Below the pieces are notes generated by a model that saw only the letters and a list, made by a program, of their open reading frames with translations, searched no databases and was not told the DNA's origin. From Chloroflexota bacterium (lineage in GTDB: Bacteria; Chloroflexota; Anaerolineae; Anaerolineales; DRMV01), in the NCBI GenBank assembly GCA_013153375.1, contig JAADEN010000177.1, forward strand, positions 1 through 6,781: a DNA stretch of 6,781 bases, read 5' to 3'. Within the stretch, counting starts at the first letter, position 1. Each line of letters opens with the position of its first letter. The position numbers were made by a program, and so were the translations under genes. This document shows positions 1 through 5,663 of the stretch, piece after piece.

Positions 1-1134
1 CGCGCGCGTCTCGTCCGCGGTGGGGCGCGGCGCGTCCCACGGCAGCGGCTCGTCGGCCCCGGGCGCGGGACGGGCCAGGTCCCACTCGGTCAGCGGCGCG
101 GGGCGCTGGGCCAGGGGCGCATGGGCCAGCAGGGCCTTGCGCACCGCGCGCACCACGGCCCGGAACACCCGGTCCGGCTCCCGAAAGCGCACCTCGGCCT
201 TGGTCGGGTGCACATTCACATCCACCGCGTCCGCGGGCAGGGTCAGGAACAGCACGGCCAGAGGATAGCGTCCCTTCATCAGCAGGTGCTCGTAGCCCTT
301 GAGCAGCGCGGCCGTCAGCGCGGGGTCCCGCACGGGGCGGCCGTTGACGAAGAAGAGGATGTCGCGGCGGTGGCTGCGGGTGAGCCCCGGCGGGCTGATG
401 AAGCCGTGCACGGCCAGACCCAGTTCCTCGGAAATCACGGGCAGCATTTGCCGCGCGTCGCGGGGACCGTAGATCAGGGCCAGCACCTCGCGGCGGTCGC
501 CATGGCCCGCGGTGTTCAGGGCTACCCGGCCGTCGTGGGTCAGTTTGAAGCGCACCTGGGGGTAGGCCAGCGCGTAGCGCACCACCACCTCGTCGATGGC
601 CCGCTTTTCGGTGCCGGGCCGCTTGAGGAACTTGCGCCGCGCGGGCACATTGTAGAACAGGTCTTCCACCCGGACCTGAGTGCCGGGCGGCATGGCCACG
701 GGCTCGGGCCCGCGCACGATGCGCCCGCCCTCGACCACGATCTGCGCGCCCGCGTCCGCGTCCCGCGGCCGGGAGCGCAGGGTCAGCCGCGCGACCGAAC
801 CGATGGCGGCCAGGGCCTCGCCGCGGAAGCCCAGGCTGAGGATGCGGAACAGGTCCTCCGCGGTGGCGATTTTGCTGGTCGCGTGGCGCTGCACGGCCAG
901 GGGCAGTTCCTGCGCCGGGATGCCGTGGCCGTCGTCGGTGACCTCGATGAGGCGCTGGCCGGCGCCCTGGATGCGCACCTCGACCCGCTGCGCGCCCGCG
1001 TCCAGCGCGTTTTCGATGAGTTCCTTGACCACCGACGCGGGCCGTTCCACCACCTCACCGGCCGCGATCTGCGAGACCAACTCGGGCGGCAAGGGGCGTA
1101 TGGCCCGCGGGGTGCGAGAGGTTGCGTCGCTCAT
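1..1134 (-). CDS. mutL: DNA mismatch repair protein MutL, N-terminal part (cut by left edge)
   Basis: MutL is the ATP-driven matchmaker that couples mismatch recognition by MutS to strand incision. The visible 378 codons cover the GHKL ATPase domain and the transducer domain, then the start of a Pro/Ala-rich linker. Motif I is KELIENALDAG at residues 37-47: Glu38 aligns with the catalytic Glu29 of E. coli MutL and Asn42 with the Mg-binding Asn33. Motif II is DDGHGI at 67-72, with Asp in place of the more usual Asn in DNGxGI. RHATSK (83-88) and LGFRGEAL (101-108) form the ATP lid region. FFVNGRPVRD and VDVNVHPTKAEVRF (Lys312 matching the ATP-sensing Lys307 of E. coli) mark the transducer. The ATG at 1134 is chosen because the conserved IRPLPPELVSQIAAGEVVERPAS block begins 12 residues later and a promoter abuts it. 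The C-terminal dimerisation domain, with any endonuclease motif, lies outside the window. It is divergent from the cytochrome genes. Confidence 0.97.
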   Translation of the reverse strand, partial: MSDATSRTPRAIRPLPPELVSQIAAGEVVERPASVVKELIENALDAGAQRVEVRIQGAGQRLIEVTDDGHGIPAQELPLAVQRHATSKIATAEDLFRILSLGFRGEALAAIGSVARLTLRSRPRDADAGAQIVVEGGRIVRGPEPVAMPPGTQVRVEDLFYNVPARRKFLKRPGTEKRAIDEVVVRYALAYPQVRFKLTHDGRVALNTAGHGDRREVLALIYGPRDARQMLPVISEELGLAVHGFISPPGLTRSHRRDILFFVNGRPVRDPALTAALLKGYEHLLMKGRYPLAVLFLTLPADAVDVNVHPTKAEVRFREPDRVFRAVVRAVRKALLAHAPLAQRPAPLTEWDLARPAPGADEPLPWDAPRPTADETRA

Positions 1135-1141
1135 GGCGGGG

Positions 1142-1150
1142 ATTATAGCA
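1142..1150 (-). promoter_or_regulatory. Extended -10 promoter of mutL, probably giving a leaderless mRNA
   Basis: Read on the minus strand, the sequence is TGCTATAAT, a perfect extended -10 element. Only 7 nt separate its last T from the mutL ATG, which places the expected transcription start at or within one base of the A of ATG. No ribosome binding site fits in that space. No good -35 is seen; that region lies inside the purine-rich heptamer array. The box is seen directly, whereas leaderless initiation is inferred from spacing. Confidence 0.7.
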
Positions 1151-1156
1151 GAAGTT

Positions 1157-1297
1157 CGGGGAGCGGGGAGCGAGAAGCGAGGAGCAGAGAAGCGAGGAGC
1201 AAGGAGCAAGGAGCAAGGAGCGGGGAGCAAGGAAGAAGTTGGAAGTTGGTGGTTGGCCTGTCCTGACGACTGCCGACTAACGACGGACGACTGTGAA
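1157..1297. repeat. Heptanucleotide tandem repeat array 1 (purine-rich, then CTGACGA-like)
   Basis: Twenty units of 7 nt follow one another, with a single one-base slip (an 8-mer at 1185-1192). The first eleven, to 1234, are variants of C(AA/GG/GA)GGAG, including three exact CAAGGAG copies at 1200-1220. The phase then continues through GAAGTTG (two copies) and GTGGTTG, one poorly fitting unit, then CTGACGA, CTGCCGA, CTAACGA, CGGACGA and CTGTGAA. The unit sequence changes along the array while the 7-nt period is kept. Similar heptamer arrays are known in cyanobacteria as STRR repeats. Bases 1298-1385 are more degenerate, with scattered GGAGC-like words and no gene. Confidence 0.85.
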
Positions 1298-1385
1298 ACC
1301 ACGGAATTACACGGATGAGGACGGAGCGAAGAGCAGAAAGCCAGGAGCAGGCGAGCAGGGAGCGGAACGGCGCCAAGGAACGCTC

Positions 1386-1511
1386 CTTACCGCTCACCGC
1401 TCACCACTGACGGCTGACGACTGACCCCTGTCTTCTGACCCCTGACCTCTCACCACCGGCCACCGGCCACCGGCTACCGGCCAACGGCTATCGGCCAACG
1501 GCTATCGGCTC
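1386..1511. repeat. Heptanucleotide tandem repeat array 2 (18 units in perfect 7-nt phase)
   Basis: Eighteen consecutive heptamers run without any slip. The units drift from CTTACCG and CTCACCA, through CTGACGA and CTGACCC (both repeated), to CCGGCCA and CCGGCTA, and finally to alternating ACGGCTA and TCGGCCA/TCGGCTC. The array is pyrimidine-rich on this strand at its left end, opposite to the purine-rich start of array 1. Both arrays sit between the divergent mutL and octahaem cytochrome promoters. No coding potential is evident. Confidence 0.87.
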
Positions 1512-1551
1512 CCCACCCTCCTCACAATTGCTGCCATTCGTCATATTGCGC

Positions 1552-1569
1552 TTGTGACGCGTGTCACTA
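1552..1569 (+). promoter_or_regulatory. CRP/FNR-superfamily operator upstream of the octahaem cytochrome gene
   Basis: TTGTGA-N6-TCACTA matches the CRP-type layout TGTGA-N6-TCACA in nine of the ten half-site bases. The inner arms GTGA and TCAC are perfectly symmetrical about 1560.5. The centre lies about 72.5 bp before the start expected from the TATAAT at 1621, and about 42.5 bp before the start expected from a weaker TACACT at 1591. These approximate class I and class II activator positions respectively. The regulator cannot be named from the site: CRP, FNR-like, NO-responsive DNR/HcpR-type and CooA-type proteins use related motifs. Confidence 0.6.
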
Positions 1570-1620
1570 TCTGGATCGCGGCCCGTCCGCTACACTTAAT
1601 CTGAGTCGGAGAAAGGAAAA

Positions 1621-1626
1621 TATAAT
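1621..1626 (+). promoter_or_regulatory. -10 box of the octahaem cytochrome operon
   Basis: This is a perfect TATAAT hexamer, giving an expected start near 1633 and a leader of about 49 nt. The sequence 17 nt upstream (AATCTG) is a poor -35, which fits a promoter that needs an activator at the palindrome upstream. TACACT at 1591-1596 is a weaker alternative -10. Confidence 0.6.
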
Positions 1627-1670
1627 CTTTCGACGCCGGGTACAACCCTACTCGCACGCTTTCACACCAT

Positions 1671-1676
1671 GGAGGG
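1671..1676 (+). promoter_or_regulatory. Ribosome binding site of the octahaem cytochrome gene
   Basis: GGAGGG lies 5 nt before the ATG at 1682 and decides the start. The nearby ATG at 1669 overlaps the ribosome site region and is in another frame. Confidence 0.85.
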
Positions 1677-1681
1677 TACTT

Positions 1682-3328
1682 ATGACCACCACCAAACACC
1701 GCCTCCTCCCCTGGTGGATCGGCTTGGCGCTGGTGGGCGTCGTCTTGCTGCTGGCCTACGCGGCTGGCGCGGGCTTCGCGTCCGCGCCCGCGGCCGCGGC
1801 GACCGGCATGGACGCAGCCGCGCCCGCCGAAGAGGAAGACGATTCCACCGCCGACCATACCAAATTCGAGGAACTCCAGCGCGAGTTCCAGAACGCGACC
1901 GAGGTCACGCAGGCTTGTCTGGAGTGTCACACCGAAGCCGCCAAACAGGTCATGGAGAGCACCCACTGGACCTGGGAGTTTCCGGGCGGCGAACCGGGCG
2001 AGACCTGGGGCAAGCGCCATGTGATCAACAACTTCTGCGTGGCCGTGACCTCCAACTGGCCCCGCTGCACCAGTTGCCACGCGGGCTACGGTTGGAAGGA
2101 CGACACCTTCTTCGACACCGCCACCGAAGCCCAGGTGGACTGCCTCATCTGCCACGACACCACGGGCACGTACAAGAAGTTCCCCGCGGGGGCCGGGCAT
2201 CCCGTCTATGAGCCCAAGGAGTTCCCGCCGGGCAGCGGCAAGATCTGGGAGCCGCCGGATCTGGCCTATGTGGCCCAGAATGTGGGCCAACCCGGCAACA
2301 AGAACTGCGGCGCGTGCCACTTCTACGGCGGCGGCGGCGACGGCGTCAAACACGGCGACATGGACTCCACCCTGGCATCGCCGCCCAAGGATGTGGATGT
2401 CCACCTGTCGCCCGAGGGCGCGGGCATGGTGTGCGCGGACTGCCACAAGACCGAGGCGCACCAGGTGCCCGGCAGCCGCTATCGCATGACTCCCAAGGAC
2501 ACCCACGGCAAGGATCTGCCCGAGTCGGACGGCAACCCCACCACTTGTGAATCGTGTCACGGTCTGGCCCCCATGAAAGAGTCCAAACTGAACGATCATG
2601 TGGACAAGGTGGCCTGCCAGACCTGCCACATCCCCGCGTTCGCCCGCGGCGACAAGCCCACCAAGATGTGGTGGGACTGGTCCGTGGCCGGCGACAAGGA
2701 GCGGGGGGTGGAGAAGGACGAGAACGGTTGGGTGACCTACCACTACATGAAGGGCGAGTTCGTCTGGGCCAAGGATGTGGTGCCCACCTATCTGTGGTTC
2801 GACGGCGGCACCACCTACATGGTCGAAGGTGAGAAGATCGACCCCAACAGCGAGGTGTACATCAACCATCCCCAGGGCGCGCCCGACGATCCCAACGCCC
2901 GCATCTATCCGTTCAAGGTCTTCCGGGGCAAGCAGGGCTACGATCCGGTCAACCAGGTGTTGCTGGTGCCCCACCTGTTCCCCTTCAACAAGGAGGACAA
3001 GACGGCCTTCTGGAAGGGCTTCGACTGGGGCGAGGCGTTCCGCGTCGGCATGGAGACCGCGGGACTGGACTACAGCGGGCAATACGACTGGATCGAGACC
3101 ACCATGTACTGGCCCATCACCCACATGGTGGCGCCTGCCGCGCAGGCCCTGAAGTGCAACGACTGCCACGCCGCGGACGGCCGCCTGGCCGAAGTGCCCG
3201 GCGTGTACATCCCCGGGCAGACCGGCCACCCCACCCTGGAGACCATCGGCTGGACGCTGACCGGCCTGACGCTGCTGGGAGTGGTGGTGCACGCGGGCTT
3301 GCGGATCGCCAATCGCAAGCGCGTCTGA
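1682..3328 (+). CDS. Octahaem c-type cytochrome, tetrathionate reductase (OTR) family, membrane-anchored
   Basis: This 548-residue exported multihaem cytochrome has exactly eight CXXCH haem-attachment motifs, at residues 79, 129, 154, 209, 251, 289, 312 and 492. Haem count, spacing and blocks such as CHDTTGTYKK and CGACHFYGGGGDGVKHGD place it in the OTR family. The Shewanella enzyme of that family reduces tetrathionate, nitrite and hydroxylamine in vitro and has one Lys-ligated active-site haem. The ligand here cannot be fixed by eye; Lys165/166, Lys207 and Lys223 are candidates. Cys119, in NNFC, is the only cysteine outside the haem motifs. The N-terminus has a basic start and a hydrophobic stretch at 11-34 (signal peptide or anchor), followed by an Ala/acidic linker. 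A second helix at about 521-541, containing His537 and ending in RIANRKRV, anchors the C-terminus with its tail inside. A cytochrome b gene follows, suggesting quinol as electron donor. The physiological substrate is unknown. Confidence 0.92.
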   Translation: MTTTKHRLLPWWIGLALVGVVLLLAYAAGAGFASAPAAAATGMDAAAPAEEEDDSTADHTKFEELQREFQNATEVTQACLECHTEAAKQVMESTHWTWEFPGGEPGETWGKRHVINNFCVAVTSNWPRCTSCHAGYGWKDDTFFDTATEAQVDCLICHDTTGTYKKFPAGAGHPVYEPKEFPPGSGKIWEPPDLAYVAQNVGQPGNKNCGACHFYGGGGDGVKHGDMDSTLASPPKDVDVHLSPEGAGMVCADCHKTEAHQVPGSRYRMTPKDTHGKDLPESDGNPTTCESCHGLAPMKESKLNDHVDKVACQTCHIPAFARGDKPTKMWWDWSVAGDKERGVEKDENGWVTYHYMKGEFVWAKDVVPTYLWFDGGTTYMVEGEKIDPNSEVYINHPQGAPDDPNARIYPFKVFRGKQGYDPVNQVLLVPHLFPFNKEDKTAFWKGFDWGEAFRVGMETAGLDYSGQYDWIETTMYWPITHMVAPAAQALKCNDCHAADGRLAEVPGVYIPGQTGHPTLETIGWTLTGLTLLGVVVHAGLRIANRKRV

Positions 3329-3356
3329 GATCGCGTCCCTCTGCCTGGCATTTTCG

Positions 3357-3386
3357 GATGGGGCCGCGGCCCGGCCGCGCCCCATC
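3357..3386 (+). other. Strong intercistronic hairpin just before the cytochrome b ribosome site
   Basis: GATGGGGC (3357-3364) pairs perfectly with GCCCCATC (3379-3386). Inside it, GCGGC (3366-3370) pairs with GCCGC (3374-3378) around a 3-nt loop, leaving one bulged C at 3365. That makes 13 base pairs, nearly all G-C. No T-run follows, so it is not a classical terminator. It ends 5 nt before the AAGGAGG of the next gene, where it could stabilise the upstream mRNA end, cause partial attenuation, or affect translation of the cytochrome b. Confidence 0.75.
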
Positions 3387-3391
3387 CCCTC

Positions 3392-3398
3392 AAGGAGG
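3392..3398 (+). promoter_or_regulatory. Ribosome binding site of the cytochrome b gene
   Basis: AAGGAGG is a full-consensus site, 8 nt before the ATG at 3407. Confidence 0.88.
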
Positions 3399-3406
3399 AA
3401 TCAAGG

Positions 3407-4033
3407 ATGAAGACTCGACGCATCTACCTGTACACTCGCTTTGAGCGTTTCTGGCACTGGATGCAGGCCCTGCTCATCATCGGCCTGGGCATCACCGGCT
3501 TCGAGGTTCACGGCGCGTATTCGTGGCTGGGCTTCAAGACCGCCTACATGTGGCATGTGCGCTTCGGTTGGGCCCTGGTCGCGCTCATCGTGTTCGCCGC
3601 GTTCTGGCACTTCACCACCGGCCAGTGGCGCAACTATGTGCCCACCTTCGAGCGGGTGGGCGTGATGGTGCGCTACTACACCAGCGGCATCTTCCGCAAC
3701 GAGCCGCACCCTTACAAGAAGAGCGAACTCTCGAAACTCAACCCCTTGCAGCGGCTGACCTACCTGGCGTTCAAACTCCTCATCGTGCCGATTCTGGTCA
3801 CCACGGGGTTGCTGCTCATCTACTACAACCGCTGGCCCGAGTGGGGCCTGAACTGGAGTTTGGGCCAGGTCTCGTCGCTGCACCTGCTCGGCGCGTTCCT
3901 CATCCTCATCTTCTTCATCGTGCATGTGTACATGACCACCACGGGCCACACGGTGTTCTCGAACATCAAGGCCATGCTGACGGGGTACGAAGAAGTGCCG
4001 GAAGAAGAATGGGAAGTCGCGGCCGCGGATTGA
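3407..4033 (+). CDS. Membrane cytochrome b subunit (cytochrome b561 / thiosulfate-reductase b / hydrogenase b type)
   Basis: This 208-residue protein has four predicted membrane helices, at roughly 16-34, 50-69, 118-139 and 157-177. It begins with the family-like RFERFWHW block, which puts His17 at the start of helix 1. His50 and His68 bracket helix 2, and His159 and His173 lie 14 apart in helix 4. That is the usual ligand layout for two b haems in the PF01292-like superfamily. A basic loop (HPYKKSELSKLNPLQR) separates helices 2 and 3, and the tail is acidic (EEVPEEEWEVAAAD). It follows the octahaem cytochrome by 78 bp on the same strand, so the two probably form an operon in which the b subunit passes electrons between the menaquinone pool and the c haems. 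Direction and partner are inferred from context. A terminator-like repeat follows. Confidence 0.9.
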   Translation: MKTRRIYLYTRFERFWHWMQALLIIGLGITGFEVHGAYSWLGFKTAYMWHVRFGWALVALIVFAAFWHFTTGQWRNYVPTFERVGVMVRYYTSGIFRNEPHPYKKSELSKLNPLQRLTYLAFKLLIVPILVTTGLLLIYYNRWPEWGLNWSLGQVSSLHLLGAFLILIFFIVHVYMTTTGHTVFSNIKAMLTGYEEVPEEEWEVAAAD

Positions 4034-4078
4034 GGTTCGCGGGGGAGAGGATCGAACCGCGCTCGTACGGCAACGCCC

Positions 4079-4164
4079 GGCCCGCAGCCTCGGGGGGAGA
4101 GGTGAGGGCGGCCGAGTCGGCCCCCGGTGGCGGCTTGGCCGGCGTGTAGGCTGCGGGCCCTTTT
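4079..4164 (+). terminator. Terminator-like long inverted repeat after the cytochrome b gene
   Basis: GGCCCGCAGCCT (4079-4090) is the exact complement of AGGCTGCGGGCC (4148-4159), a perfect 12-bp stem followed by CTTTT. The 57-nt interior is itself structured: GGCCG (4110-4114) pairs with CGGCC (4118-4122), extended by GGG/CCC around a bulged C. The stem plus T-run supports transcription termination for the cytochrome operon. The large structured loop is unusual for a simple intrinsic terminator. A weak 6-bp repeat (GGTTCG at 4034, CGAACC at 4053) lies just after the stop codon. Confidence 0.6.
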
Positions 4165-4188
4165 CTACGCTCATACCGTCTCGCTCGC

Positions 4189-4216
4189 TGCGGCGACCTC
4201 CCGCGAGGCCGCCGCA
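4189..4216 (+). other. Hairpin / inverted repeat upstream of mgsA
   Basis: TGCGGCG (4189-4195) pairs with CGCCGCA (4210-4216), and after a single A/C mismatch CCTC (4197-4200) pairs with GAGG (4205-4208) around a 4-nt loop. No T-run follows on either strand. It lies 17 bp before the mgsA -10 box, overlapping the expected -35 region, so it could be an operator-like site or an interspersed palindrome. Its role is unknown. Confidence 0.55.
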
Positions 4217-4233
4217 ACGCGTGGGTTCTGGGC

Positions 4234-4239
4234 TATACT
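4234..4239 (+). promoter_or_regulatory. -10 box of mgsA
   Basis: TATACT differs by one base from TATAAT and predicts a start near 4246, about 21 nt before the mgsA ATG. No clear -35 is visible. With the terminator upstream, it suggests mgsA is transcribed separately from the cytochrome genes. Confidence 0.5.
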
Positions 4240-4253
4240 GAAGACAAACCTTT

Positions 4254-4259
4254 GGGGAG
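4254..4259 (+). promoter_or_regulatory. Ribosome binding site that fixes the mgsA start
   Basis: GGGGAG lies 7 nt before the ATG at 4267. It overlaps the in-frame TTG at 4252, which would otherwise add five residues; the ATG is therefore preferred. Confidence 0.75.
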
Positions 4260-4266
4260 TTTCGCC

Positions 4267-4710
4267 ATGTCGTTTCGCATCCTTCCCTTGCCCGCGCGCA
4301 AGCACATCGCGTTGGTGGCCCACGACAACATGAAGGACGATTTGCTCGATTGGGCCCGCGCCCATCGGGACATCCTGGCCCGCCATCACCTGTACGCCAC
4401 GGGGAACACGGGCCGTTTGTTGCACGCGGCCCTGGGTTTGCCCATCCAGCGCATGCTGAGCGGTCCCCTGGGCGGCGACCAGCAAATCGGCGCCCGCATC
4501 GCGGCGGGCGAGATCCATGTGCTGATCTTCTTTTGGGACCCGTTGGAGCCGCATCCGCACGACCCCGATGTCAAGGCCCTGCTTCGCATGGCCCAGGTGT
4601 GGAACATTCCCACCGCGACCAACCGCTCGTCCGCGGATTTTCTGATCTCGTCGCCTTACTTCGACGCGGTGTATCCGCGGCGCGTGCCCGAGTATGGCGG
4701 TTCGGCCTGA
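4267..4710 (+). CDS. mgsA: Methylglyoxal synthase
   Basis: This cytosolic enzyme converts dihydroxyacetone phosphate to methylglyoxal and phosphate, a bypass of lower glycolysis that relieves sugar-phosphate build-up when phosphate is short. The 147 residues are close to the 152 of the E. coli enzyme and align without gaps through the core. LPARKHIALVAHD (8-20), LYATGNTG (42-49), MLSGPLGGDQQ (63-73), VLIFFWDPL (85-93) and PHDPDVKALLR (97-107) are family blocks. Catalytic Asp71 is present with Asp20, Asp91, His98 and Asp101, at the same numbers as in E. coli. The C-terminus is shorter, ending after VPEYGGSA. It has its own promoter-like box upstream and ends 19 bp from the convergent menB stop; no clear terminator is visible between them. 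Confidence 0.97.
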   Translation: MSFRILPLPARKHIALVAHDNMKDDLLDWARAHRDILARHHLYATGNTGRLLHAALGLPIQRMLSGPLGGDQQIGARIAAGEIHVLIFFWDPLEPHPHDPDVKALLRMAQVWNIPTATNRSSADFLISSPYFDAVYPRRVPEYGGSA

Positions 4711-4729
4711 CCTTGGGGCCCGCGCGGCC

Positions 4730-5596
<867 letters not shown>

Positions 5597-5601
5597 GGGC
5601 G

Positions 5602-5607
5602 CACCTC
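5602..5607 (-). promoter_or_regulatory. Ribosome binding site of menB
   Basis: GAGGTG on the minus strand lies 5 nt before the menB ATG and supports that start. Confidence 0.75.
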
Positions 5608-5641
5608 ACAGGGGGGATGGACCGTTTTGCGGCCGGGTAGG

Positions 5642-5647
5642 ATTATA
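5642..5647 (-). promoter_or_regulatory. -10 box of menB
   Basis: A perfect TATAAT on the minus strand lies 45 nt before the menB ATG, in the 67-bp gap after the upstream gene. It predicts a start near 5635. No convincing -35 is seen. It suggests menB can be transcribed on its own rather than only by read-through. Confidence 0.5.
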
Positions 5648-5663
5648 CCGCTGGCCGGCAATC

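Noticed and set aside
121..1266. 381-codon plus-strand open frame opposite mutL
   Set aside because: It is a shadow of the mutL codons, and its end runs into the heptamer repeats, giving a repetitive Glu/Arg/Ser tail.
1157..1511. Possible CRISPR array
   Set aside because: The repeats are contiguous 7-mers with no spacers and no repeat of CRISPR length.
1541..3385. 614-codon open frame on the minus strand across the octahaem cytochrome gene
   Set aside because: It is antisense to a gene with eight haem motifs and clear family blocks. Its product is a His/Gly/Val-rich composition artefact of GC-rich codon use with no recognisable domain.
4034..4070. tRNA-like TTCGATC word on the minus strand
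   Set aside because: The flanking bases do not form a 5-bp T stem, and no anticodon arm or acceptor stem is present.
4252..4266. TTG start for mgsA adding five residues
   Set aside because: It overlaps the GGGGAG ribosome site of the ATG at 4267, and the family alignment begins after that ATG.
4711..4729. Bidirectional terminator between mgsA and menB
   Set aside because: Only short GGCC pairings are available and no T-run is present on either strand.
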